64,000 bases of DNA from Loripinus fragilis (Eukaryota; Mollusca; Bivalvia; Lucinida; Lucinidae): assembly GCA_964019695.1 (NCBI GenBank), contig CAXHUL010000540.1, positions 124,001 through 188,000 on the forward strand. The letters run 5' to 3'. Shown here one piece after another: positions 33,321-46,139 of the stretch (position 1 is the first letter of the stretch; every line of letters begins with the position of its first letter). The notes beneath the pieces are model-generated. The model was given only the letters and a program-made list of their open reading frames with translations, did not search any database and was not told the DNA's origin. The position numbers and the translations under genes were made by a program.

Positions 33321-33734
33321 AATATCAGCAAACAAGTTTGTGCAGGCAAAGAAAAGTTTAAGACATGCATTTTTTTAGGACAAGCGTTGCAAGGAGTTAT
33401 GAGTTTCTAAATATTTACTGTGAACAGCATACCGAGAATTTTTCAGAAAATTGGCTCGGCTTTTTTTTATTGACAATCTATTAATCTAAACAGAACTTTG
33501 AAAGAGCAGTCTGATCAGTCTTTACTGTTTGCTTACCTTGCTGACAAACATTTTGATTGCACCTGTTTGCAGCTAGGTTTGTATTTCTGTCATCTGTCTG
33601 TCAATTTGTGTTTCTCTACAGCTATGATCGCTGGGCTGCTGTTGTTCTCACTCTGACTTACATGGTTCCCAATTGGTCCAGATAGCCAGAAAAAAATCAG
33701 TGTGCAAAAGGGAATATTTTTAACCCATCCATTT

Positions 33735-33818
33735 TAACATGTGTTTTGGGTGCTCAAAAGAACCGTCTCATTGAGACGGTTCTTTTGAGTATACACAACA
33801 TATATTCTGGTTGAGAAA
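33735..33818. repeat. Hairpin MITE core, GAACCGTCTC family (reverse)
   Basis: aaaagaaccgtctcattgag forms a perfect stem with gagacggttcttttg. The flanks (aacatgtgttttgggtgctc; ggttgagaaataag) are those of the other copies in reverse. Confidence 0.75.
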
Positions 33819-34351
33819 TAAGATAATTAATTTTTTATTATCACACTCTTATAAAGGACTAACAATAATTAGGTCCTGATTTTGTGTAAGCTGAAGCATA
33901 GCAGACTTTCTGAATTGAGCACCACAACAAAATTAATGTTTGAGGCCATAACGGCCTAGTCAACAATACCGGTATTTCAGACATGTTGAGCCATCTTCCC
34001 AGTGAGAGGAAGAGAGAAAAGAGGATAGGATACTGAGGATAGAGGGAGAAAAATAAGCCTCCTCTTCCCCAAATACCTCCATCCCAAACCTGCTGCAGGT
34101 ACAGCTGACATTTGCCCTACTATAGACCCTCTATAGACCCTTCCAATTTTATTGTTTACATCTGGGTCTATTGATCATGTAATATAACAATTGTTACCAC
34201 ATGGCTTTTTATCGTGATTGGCAATAAACCTTCCGCACAGTGCAATGTCCATTTAGCAAAGCCAACATTTACCTGAGAAAAATGCATCTTAAACGATATT
34301 TAATGTCTAGATTTTGAATGGAAACGATAAAGGGTTGTCAAACATTTATTA

Positions 34352-35395
34352 TGCCCCCGTCATGATAATGGTCGGACATTAAGTGTTACCCCCCATCAGT
34401 CCGCTCTCTAAATCGAATACTTTTGATCAGAATTCTATGAAACTTGGTCACATTGTTTAGTACTATAGTATCTTCTTCAAGTTCGATAATGGTCCATATC
34501 GCACCAGGCTTTCGGTAGTTATGGCCCTTTGTTTATGAAGACTCACCGTTTTAAACGATGTCCTTTCTCTGACTCGAATATTTTTTATCAGAATCTTACG
34601 AAACTTGGTCACATTGTTTAGTACCATGATGTCTTCTTCAAGTTGGATAATGGTTCATATCGCACCATGCTTTCTGTAGTTATGGCCCTTTGTTTATGAA
34701 AATTCACCATTTTAAACGATGTCTGCTCTCTAAGTCGAATATTTTTTATCAGAATTTTATGAAACTTGGTCCAATTGTTAAGTACCCTGATGTCTTCTTC
34801 AAGTTAGATAATGGGCCATATCGCACCATGCTTTCTGTAGTTATGGCCCTTTGTATATGAAAATTCACCGTTTTAAACGATGTCTGCTCTCTAAGTCGAA
34901 TATTTTTTATCAGAATTTTATGAAACTTGGTCCAATTGTTAAGTACCCTAATGTCTTCTTCAAGTTAGATAATGGTCCATATCGCACCATGCTTTCAGCA
35001 GTTATGGCCCTTTGTTTATGAAAATTCACTGTTTTAAACGATGTCCGCTCTCTAAGTCAAATAGTTTTGATCTGAATTTTATGAAACTTTGTCACATTGT
35101 TTAGTGCCATGGTGTCTTCTTCAAGTTTGATAATGGTCTATATGGCACCATGCTTTAAAGAGTTACCTGTATTGCTCTTAGTTTATGAAAAATCATTTGC
35201 TGAAATGACTTCAATTATAATTCTCTGAAACTTGGTCACATTATTAAGTATTATAATGTTTTCGAGTTACAGAATGGCCCATATTGCATCATGCCTTCAG
35301 GAGTTATTGCCCTTTGTTAATGACAATTCCCTATTTATACGAATTTGGCAATAGCATCTGGGTGCATCTGTGTCCCATGGACACATTTCTAGTTT
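34352..35395. repeat. Tandem core-repeat array, about 160-bp period, five units or more
   Basis: Units begin near 34401, 34561, 34721, 34881 and 35041 (gctctctaagtcgaat, then cttggtcacattgtttagta, then tagttatggccctttg), with a decayed sixth to about 35310. The array is bordered by tatgcccccgtcatgataat and gtcccatggacacatttcta. The architecture resembles pearl/HINE-type elements of bivalves, but no microsatellite flank is seen here. Confidence 0.8.
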
Positions 35396-35399
35396 TCAA

Positions 35400-36180
35400 T
35401 ATTTTTCTTGCGAAAAAATAACCAATTTTAATATTTTTTAGTTGTTTTTGACGTGACCCCGCTTCGGTATTTTGGCCACGATGACAACTGTTTCAATGTC
35501 TGATATTTTTATTAAATAATGATAAAATATGAATATATACAAAAACATTTGATAGGCCAATGATTAAAGTATGAGACCCAGTTCTTTAAATTAACTTTTT
35601 ATGAAATAAAGTTGCTTTATTTCATTATAAAACATAATATGCAGTTTCGGTTACCCATACAGGTAAACAACTGTTTTCTGCCAACCAGAGGTAGACGGTA
35701 CTTGATTTCCAATAGCAACCGAGTTTGTCGAATGATATTGATTTGTGACGTAGTGTTTACAGATTACACCCTAATGCTGAAAGCTTCACAGCATTTTTGC
35801 ACATGCCGACCACTACAAACGATGCTCATTTGACCAAGTATATATGCTCCAGTGACTTTAACCATTATGTAGTATGTACATTAAGTTTGAATGGAATTAG
35901 ACCCTTAGTTTAAATGGATTGGATTTCTCTTTTTCCGCATTATCATGATTATGTTGAATTACGTGTTTGGCTGAAAGCTTATCCTTTCAAAGCTCAAGAA
36001 AGGGTGTTGTTTAGTTATTTTTTTTCTCTATAAAAAATAAAAATACAATATGCGACCTAAATAAGCCCAGTCTGTTTCAAAATTCTATATCTTCTTTGGA
36101 CCAGATTAGCTGACCTGATGAAGCCAGCTGATCTTGATCCCCACTCCTTTTCATCCACTGTGGATCACACGATGAATAGT
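35400..36180. other. Intron segment, nothing recognised
   Basis: AT-rich. A small hairpin-type repeat (agctgacctgatgaagccagctgatct, described by its ends only) lies at about 36108-36134. No coding signal. Confidence 0.35.
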
Positions 36181-36384
36181 TTGTTTGTTTGATTTGATTC
36201 TTTACGTGACGGCCCATTAACAATCTTTCAGTTATATAGGGACGTGTCTTCCTGGGTTGAACCAGTACTAAGCGAGGATAAATGTTACTTGCTCAAGGCC
36301 ACAACGCAGCGACGCGGGTGAGGCTCGAACCCGCGGCCCCTAGGTCTTGAGTCAGGCACTCTACCACTGAGCCACTGCGCTCCC
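36180..36384 (-). repeat. tRNA-derived SINE copy (minus strand)
   Basis: Read on the minus strand: gggagcgcagtggctcagtg head, a B-box-like gcgggttcgagcctcacc, gttcaacccagg in the body, and a cgtaaagaatcaaatcaaac tail. This is the best-preserved tRNA-like head of the family in this window. Confidence 0.8.
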
Positions 36385-36954
36385 TATGATAAATAGAATG
36401 ACACCACTGGACTGAATGTATTCAGAAGTTCAGATTGTGTAAACAACCAGGCTTGCAGGAAATCAATGCGTATCTAGACTACTAAGAGTCTAAGACTAGT
36501 TTAATTAATACAGCAGGACAATGGTTAATTAATTAGTTTTGTAATATAAACTCTTATAGATCTTCTTTTACAATCAGTGTACATTAGATCCAGATCAGCT
36601 GGTCGCTACTCATAGAGGCCAGCTGATCATGATCCATAAAGTGCAAAGCCTAGTAATTAATGGAATTATGGCGGAATTTAGAAGTTGGTACTAATATTCT
36701 AATAACAGACTTGTTTACTCAGCAGATCAAGGATTAATTGTACAGGCTGGTATTAATCAGTACTTACATATTTACCCTGGACAAATAAACATGTCAGTGT
36801 CTTACTGACACAGGCCAGAAAATAGGTTGTTTAATTTGGTATTTTCTAAAGCTGAATAGCTTTATCAGTTGACTAATCTGGATCTACTTTGACATGATTT
36901 ACAATTACTTTAGTGGCCACTGATTCAATCACCATTTAACGCCTTTGTATACTA

Positions 36955-37165
36955 GTGACTCCTAAATGCCTACTTTAACAAACAGTGAAGACCCAGATGA
37001 AATGTTCATCAGGGTCTACACTGTTGGCTAAGTCAAAAAAAATGATATTCAGAAAAGAAATACAATTTTATTTGGAAATTATAACTTGTGGGTCACAAGA
37101 TGGACCATCCCAAGTTTATTGTATCAAACAAGAAGGAAGAATCCATTAGTGCATAAAGGGTTATG
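36955..37165 (+). repeat. Dispersed repeat with AACAGTG hairpin; second copy at 37990-38222
   Basis: Both copies contain aacagtgaagacccagatga, then tacactgtt, then atcccaagtttat and agaaggaagaatccatt. The hairpin arm reads in reverse as ggtctacactgtt. MITE-like, non-coding. Confidence 0.65.
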
Positions 37166-37985
37166 ACCTAATAATTAGTGCACATTCTCTAATGGCTATT
37201 ACACTTGATTCCCAGCCAGTCCATCATTAGCCCTTACCATGCTGAGCCAGGATTCATCCTGTTTTGTCATCAGTGCGGATTCAGATCATTTGGCTTCTGA
37301 GAAAAAACTAACTGGAGATAGATGTCATTCTGTTTCTAAGATGCCTACTGTCTAGTGGTGGGGGATTAAGCCTGTCCAGTTCTCGGAGTTCGGTTGGGAA
37401 ATATCCTGTGAAATCACTGCAACCCTGAAGGTGACAGTCAAACCATTGATACATACCACTGCAGGAACAATTTGATCATTTTTTCACCATTCAATGTTGC
37501 TAGGGAGATTCAAACCTGCGTGGCAGAGGTATCTAGCTATTCAGAGCTGAACACGCTACCAACTGATCCATCTGGGCTCCCATGAGCTATCCAAGTTCTA
37601 AGGTGGCCTATATTGCAAGAATGTCCCAGCTGAGTCAGTGATTTTCATGCCACTTTCCTTTTGAGTGATGGGTCCTAAATTTTGGAATGGAGCAAGCTGA
37701 TCCACACTGCTTTCCATTCAGCCATATAATTGAAATCGACTGGAAGTATCCCAATTGGCCATTGGTAGAGGGATAATTCTGGCTTAAAATTTTATGATCC
37801 TCAGTAATACAGTAATATCCCATTATGTGTTTAGTAGGTCATTGACTGCCTTGCTCTGTTTACTTCAAATAGAACAGTAGATAATAAAAGGAGGCTTATT
37901 TTTGTGTGATTGACCTTTGGAAAAAAATTACAAAGTTTCATACTTTTATTAATGATCCATCCAACAAAAAAATCTGATGATTTTT
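37166..37985. other. Intron segment, nothing recognised
   Basis: No coding or strong repeat signal. Short frames on both strands lack domain-like features. Confidence 0.35.
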
Positions 37986-38405
37986 AGCCCTTTGTATACA
38001 GGAAACCACTAAACGGGTACTTTTATAAACAGTGAAGACCCAGATGAATGCTGCATAATGCGCCTACACTGTTCGTTAATGTAAAAAAGATCTTCAGACA
38101 AAAATATACTGTAACAATATTTTTTGAAAATTATAACCTGACAGCCCTAAATATGTACAATGGACTATCCCAAGTTTATCATATCAAACCAGAAGGAAGA
38201 ATCCATTTGTATACAAATGGTTTAATTGTAATGTTCAAAACTGCAAACATCTAATTACAATAATGTATGGTTTGTTTAATTCTCACAGGCAATATGTCAT
38301 TTAAGAAAATCTGATTTTGTTGAAGAGAGCAACAAATGTGGCAGACGAATATGTGCAGTGCCTTTGTTGTTCTCTCTCTCTCTGCAAAGCATTTGTGGAT
38401 CCAGA

Positions 38406-38426
38406 GGGGGGGGGGGGGGGGGGGGG
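38406..38426 (+). repeat. 21-base G run, with a C run close by
   Basis: An unbroken poly-G of 21 bases is followed 14 bases later by a C run of about 9. The tract is prone to sequencing error, and the paired G and C runs could fold back. Confidence 0.9.
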
Positions 38427-38559
38427 CAAGGGGTCTGGACCCCCCCCCTCCCTGGAAAGTTACAGGTTGCTATATAGGTTTCCTTAGAAGTTCTGGTATG
38501 GACCCCCTCAAGAAGCAATTGGACCAATGGGTCCAATTGCTTCCCGAGGGAGGTCTGAA

Positions 38560-40270
38560 GGGCCCTCTTTGAAACACATTGATGCCTAAAAAGAAAGGAC
38601 CCCCTGACGGAATTTTCTTTATCCGCACATGCAAAGTGTACTAGCAGAGGTTCATTTCTGCAAACTGTTCAATGTTCAGTGGCATCCCTTAAAATGTGGT
38701 CTGCTTTTTACGTCTGTTGCATATGTTGAAGTTCACTTCATACTAGATTTTATCATAAAGACAAACACTATGAACCCTGATCTGACTGCCCCCTTAGTCT
38801 GATCTGTGTCAAGCATATGCAGAGGGGAGGAGAATGTCCATCTGTCCTTCAGTCGACACTGTTTTATACCATCATCATCCTTGGGTCCATACATGCCAGG
38901 GTCTCCAAATTTCATTATGTTAATTCTAAGTTTGAAAAAAAAAGCTAAATCATTGTTTTTTCTTGTCTGAGTTATCTCACTGTCTGAGCTATCACACATA
39001 TCTCCCAATCTTGAGTTATGCCCCTTGGACTATTATGATAAAATAATCTTGTTAGCAAGATATCTCAAAAAGTATTTGTTGCTGAGGGAAAAGATAACCT
39101 TTGCATCAATTAATTACAGAGTTATTTCATGGATAGGTTCCTGGCTCAAATTTTTTCTTTTTTTAGTTTTTTCCCATTCTTGAGTCAGGCTGCTTTGATT
39201 AAAATATGACAGAACTCATGCAATACTTTATGGAATTCCTTCAAAAGTTAATCAAGTAATCCACTCATCATCCATTTTAAGCTAATTTGGAATCCAACCA
39301 AAATTTAACCAGAATATCACAAGACTCTTGTCTGGCTTTTGAAAATACTTTATTTTTTAGATAGCTTGCTAATAACATTTAGAAAGATGGCCCTTGTTTT
39401 GAAAAAAAGGGGACCACATTTATGAACAAGCATAATGGTCAGGGTCGAGAACTCAAGGTGTGTTTCACAAACACATTCCTTATTAGTCAGATCAATGCAA
39501 TAATATCATAATATATGTACCTCAACGCCACAAAACCTGTCTTCAGGGTTTCCGACAAAGTGAGTCTCAGATATCCACTAGCTAGAATATTGAAAGTTCG
39601 CTTGTAGCAAGTTAAGATATGATACTAAGTTCCAAAAAGCAAATGACAAAGGCGCTGATCAGCCTGCGGGATGCACAGGTTGGTCTGCGCCTTTGTTGTT
39701 TGCTAACCCCAAAGACAGGTTTTCTCAGGTCACTTATCACCTTAAAAGCCTAAGCCTGATCTAAAGGCTAATTATACAGTGTTTTGTTTAGCATAAACAA
39801 TAAGATGTGAAAATCTTTTTTAAGGATCAAGTTTGCAAATACTGTATAATAAACAAAAAACATTGACTTCATAATGCTTTTTTTCATGTATGTAAATAAC
39901 CGGTCAGTCACTGCTGATTCAAGTAGGACTGTTGGTAATTATCCATTGTCCAGCTGAAATCAGATATGTACTTTTTTTGAAAACACTATAAAATTTGCCA
40001 TCACTAATTTTTATACACCTGTTTTGAAAAACTGTCATATTATGGCATGGCGCTGTCTGTCCGCCCATATGAAACAATCTTCAAGATATTTTCTTGATAT
40101 TTTTAATTTATTAGAAATGTATATTAGGTCAAGACAATGTGTCCCATACAAAAATGATTGTTCTCCCTTTCTTAGTTTCTGAGTTATGCTCCTTTGAATA
40201 TTGTAAAAAACCCTTCTGGATCCACACATGCAGTTGTTAAATACGGTAAACTTAGTTTTGTGAAACTATG
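38560..40270. other. Intron segment with one short hairpin
   Basis: The only structure noticed is ggcgctgatcagcctgcg ... ggttggtctgcgccttt (39651-39704), a stem of the same style as 46862-46915. No exon is supported. Confidence 0.4.
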
Positions 40271-40273
40271 TTA

Positions 40274-40457
40274 GCCTCCAGATAAGCGTGCTTACTGGAA
40301 AATTATTTATCTTCTTTCTCAACGAAAACATATGTTTTGGGTGCTCAAAAGAACCGTCTCAATGAGAAGGTTCTTTTGAGCACCCAAAACACATGTTTAA
40401 ATTGATGGGTAAGGAATTAAATGCAATTTTAGATGTACAGATTATCCTTATCTGGAC
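40274..40457. mobile_element. Full-length hairpin MITE, GAACCGTCTC family (about 184 bp)
   Basis: Outer ends cctccagataag and cttatctgga are inverted. The centre is a long stem, gtgctcaaaagaaccgtctc against gagaaggttcttttgagcac, flanked by aaaacatatgttttggg and cccaaaacacatg. It ends 44 bases before the second coding exon. Confidence 0.8.
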
Positions 40458-40500
40458 CCATGTGTATGTGGTTTATCTGCTTCCACTTGTGATTTTTCAG

Positions 40501-40625
40501 AATGAGTGTTCCTGAAAGCGAGATTCGGTCTGTCTACAAGGTGGTGCAGAGACTACGCCTGGAGTCCGCCACGAGAGCCTGTGCCCAACACCTTGTCAAC
40601 TGCCTCACTCCAGACAACTGTCTAG
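40501..40625 (+). CDS. BTB-BACK gene, second coding exon: start of BACK domain
   Basis: Acceptor acttgtgatttttcag/AATG at 40500; donor CTAG/gtagaa after 40625. The 125 bases continue the frame of exon 1 (1 base completes the split codon, 41 codons, 1 base left over). The product MSVPESEIRSVYKVVQRLRL then ESATRACAQHLVNCLTPDNC is the BTB/BACK junction typical of Kelch-like proteins (a 3-box-like helix pair). BACK links the BTB to the Kelch repeats and helps hold Cullin-3. Intron 2, downstream, is 14.0 kb. Confidence 0.9.
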
Positions 40626-41240
40626 GTAGAATATCTCTGTCTTGCACAGAGTTATCTCCCCTTTCTGTTTGAATCCCAGTTTGTTGTAGCCTCAAGAGTT
40701 CAAATGCCTGTTAACAGAAAAGCAGTTCCCAGAGTCCTTGATCCAGCAGAAAATTGAAATGGTAAGGATAGCTCTTATTTATTTATCCATTTTTCTCTCA
40801 TTTTAAGTTTTGCAAAATAGGAAATGATTAATGCAGGGATTTTTAATAGTATAAATTGACATTTTCTGTAATGGAACCCCAAAATCATAGTGTAGACTTT
40901 GATTGGACGCTGCAAAACCTGGCATCTCATTAGGTTCTTTGCAGATCACTAAGATTACAACAAGCAACGGGGGACAAAAAAACAATTTTAAAATTCTAGC
41001 CTTGGACCCCTTTAACATGCTCAAATGATAATGAACTATCCAAACTTTTTTTGTAACAGAGAACCCATTTCATCTGTATAGCTTAGGTTAATCTATACAT
41101 TTTGTCAAAGATTTATCAGACCTTATATTGATTCTGATGGGTAAGAAAATATTGACAATTTTACCTTAAATTGTTTTTTTTGTTTTACCTTTGTGCTGTT
41201 GTTGAAAACAGTACAATAGTTGAATTTTGTCTGGAAATAA
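40626..41240. other. Intron segment, nothing recognised
   Basis: No exon, repeat border or structured element was noticed between exon 2 and the CTTGAAAAGTC element. Confidence 0.35.
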
Positions 41241-41242
41241 GA

Positions 41243-41660
41243 TTGCACCCTGCATGGTTTGCACAGGCTTGTAAAGTACTTGAATTTAGAGGGCTTTCTT
41301 GAAAAGTCCTTGAAAATTAAATATGCCTTGAAAAGTACTGGAACATCACTCAAATGCCTTGAAAAATCTTTGACTTCTATTTTCTGTAGGACAGTATGTT
41401 GATAGAGATCTAAATCAGTATAAAATTGTTGTGCCTTTATTTGGTGCAGCATATGCTGCACCAAATAAAGGCACAACGATTATATACTTATTCTCCAGTA
41501 CTAATTTCTCCATTATCTCAGTCCAGCATTTCTCAAGTAGATTTTTTACACTTAGATCAGTATTTTTCATTAACTTTAAGTCCTTGAAAACTGTTGGAGA
41601 GGCTTTTAGAAGTCCTTGAAAAGTCCTTGAGTTTTACTCATACTTGCCTGTATGAACCCT
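41243..41660. mobile_element. Foldback element with CTTGAAAAGTC motifs and a perfect 50-bp palindrome
   Basis: Left side gcacaggcttgtaaagtact with cttgaaaagtccttgaaaa; right side reads similarly in reverse (agtccttgaaaagtccttga ... cttgcctgtatgaaccctg). The right end resembles hAT-type CAGGGTTCATACAGGC ends; the left end is more diverged. The centre, 41428-41477, is an exact palindrome (gttgtgcctttatttggtgc ...). Confidence 0.55.
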
Positions 41661-42142
41661 GATAACCTTTCAGTCATAAACAGTGTAAAAGGAAATAGTT
41701 ATATACCAGCAGCTGCAAAGAGGTTTCTATTTATAAAAAATGTGCAAATCAGCATGGTGGATTTCATTCGGCATGTAATAAAAGGTAGCATACAGGTAAC
41801 TGCAATTACTGTATTTGGCTTCATATCTCACCTGTAGAAAGTATGCAGAGAGCTAACCGTGGTATCTGTGTTAGCTATCTTTGGCCCTTTGGGCAGCTCC
41901 ATGGTTCGATGATCAAGGGCTTCAAAATTTTCATATGATTGGCCCCATTTAAGTATTAGTGTTGAGAGACACTGCAAATCGGGTGACGTTCACTGTCCTG
42001 CGACAGCTCTTATTATTGTGCAAGAAGATTCACTGTAGCCGCAACAGATTTTCTATAGAGCAACAGCTAAGTACAATCTGTTTGCCTCGTGGCTGAACAC
42101 CTTCAGAAAAGAGGGCATAATTAAAAATTATTTTCTTCTTAT

Positions 42143-42232
42143 TTCCTCATTAAAATGTTTTGTGGGTACTCTAAAAAATTCTCAACAAGGTGGTTCCTTC
42201 GAGCACCCAAGACACATGTTTAAACCAGATAG
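42143..42232. repeat. Hairpin MITE core, GAACCGTCTC family (diverged)
   Basis: tgtgggtactctaaaaaattctc faces ggtggttccttcgagcaccc, with gacacatgtttaaa following as in the other copies. Confidence 0.6.
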
Positions 42233-42422
42233 ACAAGAAAAGAATCACAATTTTACACTCTTAATATGTTTGGTAAGCTGGACCTATGTGTTCAGAATGG
42301 GCCATTATTCTGCATAGACATTAGAGCTGCAACATATGATTATACCCCCCGCAAACTTTGTTTGTGATGGGGTATACTGTTTTCACGTTGTCCGTCCGTG
42401 CGTTCGTCCATAACGCTTTGTT

Positions 42423-43712
42423 ACCTGCGTCGCTTTAGCGAAAGCAGGTCTAGTAGTGGGTCCACTCCATCCGTCCGTCTGTCCGTTCGTATGTTCGTTC
42501 GTTTGTTCGTTCGTCCGTCCGTCCGCAACACTTTTGGGGTGCCTACTTTGTGTAATCTGTAACTCCAACAGTTTTCATTCCTTAATATTCAAACTTTGCC
42601 TAATGATTGTTCATACATTGAAGATGTGCACCTCCCATTTTGTGCACATTTGATAAATATTTTCTCATTTTTTACGGGTGTTGAACTTAAGACATTTTTT
42701 CCTTCTGAAACGCATAGGGGGTGTCAGGTTTGTGTAATCTGTAACTCCAACAGTTTTCATTCATTTATATTCAAACTTTGCATAATGATTGTTCATACAT
42801 TGAAGATGTGCACCTCCCATTTTGTGCACATTTGATAAATATTTTCTCATTTATTACGGGTGTTGAACTTAAGACATTTTTTCCTTCTGAAATGCATAGT
42901 GTCAGGTTTGTGTAATCTGTAACTCAAATAGTTTTCATTCCTTTATATTTAAACTTTGCATAATGATTGTTCACACATTGAAGATGTGCACCTTCTATTT
43001 TGTGCGCATTTGATAAATATTTTCTCATTTTTTACGGGTGTTGAACTTAGACATTTTTTCCTTCCGAAATGCATAGGGGGTGTCAGGTTTGTGTAATCTG
43101 TAACAGTTTTCATTCCTTTATATTCAAACTTTGCATAATGATTGTCCAAACATTGAAGATGTGCACCTCCTATTTTCTGTACATTTCATGATTATTTTTT
43201 TTTTTCATTTTAGGGATCTTGAACTTAGACATTTTTTCTCTAAAATGCTAAGAGGTTGTCTGGTTTGTGCAATCTGTAACTCCAAAAGTTATCATACCTT
43301 AATATTCAAACTTTGCGTAATGATTATACATACATTGAACATGTGCACCTCCTATTTTGTGCACATTTGATAAATATTTACATATTCTTTAGTTCTGTTG
43401 AACTTAGATATTATATCCATCCAAAATGCTTAGGAGGTGTCTGGTTTGTGTTATATGTGACTCCAGCAGTTTTCATTCCTTCATATTCAAACTTTATATA
43501 TTATGATTGCTCACACATTGAACATGTGTGCACCTATATTTTGTGCACATTTGATAATATTTTTGGGATTTTTGAACTTAGACATTATTACCTCTACACC
43601 ACCTTTTGAGTGCTTACATGTATTCTGTAATTAAAACCGATTTCATTCTTTTATATTGAAACTTTGCATAATGATTGTTCACACATTGAAGACGTGCACC
43701 GGCGACGCAGGT
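42423..43712. mobile_element. Nested core-repeat element with GTCC microsatellite and ACCTGCGTCGC ends
   Basis: Ends acctgcgtcgc (42423-42433) and gcgacgcaggt (43702-43712) are inverted. After the left end comes a (CGTC/CGTT)n microsatellite (about 42463-42528), then about six tandem units of roughly 180 bp (tgtaatctgtaactccaaca ... catacattgaagatgtgcac). The host sequence aacgctttgtt-tccttaatatc, uninterrupted at 44100-44120, is split here, which shows the insertion. Microsatellite plus core repeats is the pearl/HINE plan known from bivalves. Confidence 0.75.
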
Positions 43713-44969
43713 CCATAGCAGAGTTTGGTCTTGTTTCCTTAATATCTTGAAGAGTCATGGCTGGATTTTCATCAAACCTTGCAAACATGTTCATATATGC
43801 AAGACAAATACTCTAAGCAAAAAAGTAAGGGCTAGGGGCCAATTCTATTAGAGTTATTTCCCTTTGTAGTTCTTAATGGCTTTTTGTATAGGGTTTTATG
43901 CTTATGCTATTAAAGGCCATACACGGGCCGATCAACTCCTACCACAGCTTTTGATGGAACAATTTGATACTTTGCCTATACAATGTCAACACATTGAACA
44001 TATGCATGAAGGAGTTTGGTTCAGAAAAAATAATTTTTGACAAAATGACAGCTGTGAGAACTTAGACAATTTTTACCTAATAAGGCTTTTGTATATATAA
44101 CGCTTTGTTTCCTTAATATCTTGAAGAGTCATGGCTGGATTTTCATCAAACCTTGCAAACATGTTCATATATGCAAGACAAATACTTTAAACAAAAAAGT
44201 GAGGGCTAGGGGCCAATTCTATTAGAGTTATTTCCCTTTGTAGTTCTAAATGGCTTTTTGTATAGGGTTTTATGCTTATGCTATTATAGGCCATACATGG
44301 GCCGATCAACTTCTACCACAACTTTTGATGGAACAATTTGATACTTTGCCTATACAATGTCAACACATTGAACATATGCATGAAGGAGTTTGGTTCAGAA
44401 AAAATAATTTTTGACAAAATGACAGCTGTGAGAACTTAGACAATTTTTACCTAATAAGGCTTTTGTATATGCATAGATATAGCCTTCATGGGCCGATCAA
44501 CTTCTACCACAGCTTTCGATGGAGCAGTTTGATACTTTGCCTATTCAATATAGACACATTGAACATATGCATGAAGGAGTTTGGTTCAGAAAAAATAATT
44601 TTTGACAAAATGACAGCTGTGAGAACTTAGACAATTTTTCATAATAAGGCTTTTGTATATGCATAGATGGTGCCATCATGGGCGGATCAACTTCTACCAC
44701 AGCTCTTGATGGAGCAATTTGATTCTTTGCCACATTGAACATATGCATGAAGGAATTTGGCTCAGAAAAAATAATTTTTGACAAAATGATAGCTGTGAGA
44801 ACTTAGACAATTTTTCACTTATATGGCCATTGTATGTGCATGGATAGTGCCTTTATGGGCCCATTCAATATAGACACATTGAACATATGCATGAAGGAGT
44901 TTGGTTCAGAAAAATAATTTTTGACAAAATAACAGCTGTGAGAACTTAGACAATTTTTCACTTATATGG

Positions 44970-46139
44970 CAGAGCTTATTTTCACCATTTTGGGACAATG
45001 ACCCATACCCCCGGAATTGGGCATTTTAGCGCGTAAACGCCCAAAATTGGGAATTTTTTAGTGTCCTTGGTTATAGTGTCAAATCATAAAATACATCATA
45101 TTAATCTAAATTTGGCTGTACCGTTAACTTCTCATCAGAATTGCATGATGCATTATATGAGGCTGTGCAATGCTGAATATTCACAGAATCCCAGGGTTCC
45201 CACTCATATTTTTTTAGGGTGCCCTCTAAGGGTTAAATTTTGGTGGTTCATTTTTTAGAGGGTACATGAAGCCACAAAAACTCTGACACACACTCATTTT
45301 GGAAGCACAGTGTAAGCCTAGATTTGTTATTAACTGCTTGAAGATGACTGCAAACCCACCATAAGCAAATTGGAGCAGGGCTCCCCTAAGCATAATTTGT
45401 TGGAAAATGACTAAGTTAACACACTGAAAAAAAAATTGGGCAGGGGTTTCCCTATACATAATGTTTTTTCGTTCATCCCCAGCCCTTTTCCCCGGCCAAC
45501 ATAAAGTTGGGATAAGACAGAAAAACTGAAGAAGTGGGTGGGGTACTTGGACCTACAGAAACTTACACCAAAGTACCAGATTCTTCAGGTCTGATAGACA
45601 AGAGACAGTTAAGATAGTCAAAATAACATCTTACCTCTTTCATTTTCCATCTCACTTGAGTCCCATTCTTACACACAGATGTACCAAATTAAACTAGCTG
45701 TTTATCAGCTGTTTGGTATTTATCTTTTATGCATCAGGAGAACAAGTTTTAAGTGTTGCACTTACAGGGGCAATTATCTGTTAAAACAAAGAAGTAATCC
45801 ACGGCTGATGGGCCGAACGTTAGAGGACACAACACCCCTGGGCCCTGATAAATTAACGGCAGGTTAAATTAATACACGATCGATATAACAACAGTCATTG
45901 AAAAATGTAAACATCCGGTACACACCACGCTAATTTTCGTGAATGCAAACCCTGAATACACATGCTGTACAAACAATTTTTAAGCCAACTTTTCCTCGAC
46001 AAATTGATGATTTTTTTTTCAAGTTTTTTTTCAACTTGAAATTGGGATTTTTTCTCCAAAACTTGGGAAAAAAAGATACTTTTTGGTATTGGGAATATAA
46101 CCGAATAACGGCTATAAAATTGGCCAAAAATAAGCCCTG
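44970..46139. mobile_element. Non-autonomous DNA transposon (1170 bp) with 5-bp TSD
   Basis: Ends cagagcttatttt and aaaaataagccctg are inverted (one mismatch in the first six bases). TATGG flanks both sides (44965-44969, 46140-46144). It interrupts the tandem array of the composite element. A 5-bp duplication with CAG ends would suit the hAT5 group. No transposase frame is preserved. Confidence 0.75.

Noticed and set aside
34401..35210. Regularly spaced repeats that could suggest a CRISPR-like array
   Set aside because: The units are about 160 bp, tandem and without unique spacers, in a eukaryotic intron.
42456..42653. An open frame rich in VCSFVCSF-like repeats
   Set aside because: It is a translation of the GTCC/GTTC microsatellite and core repeats.
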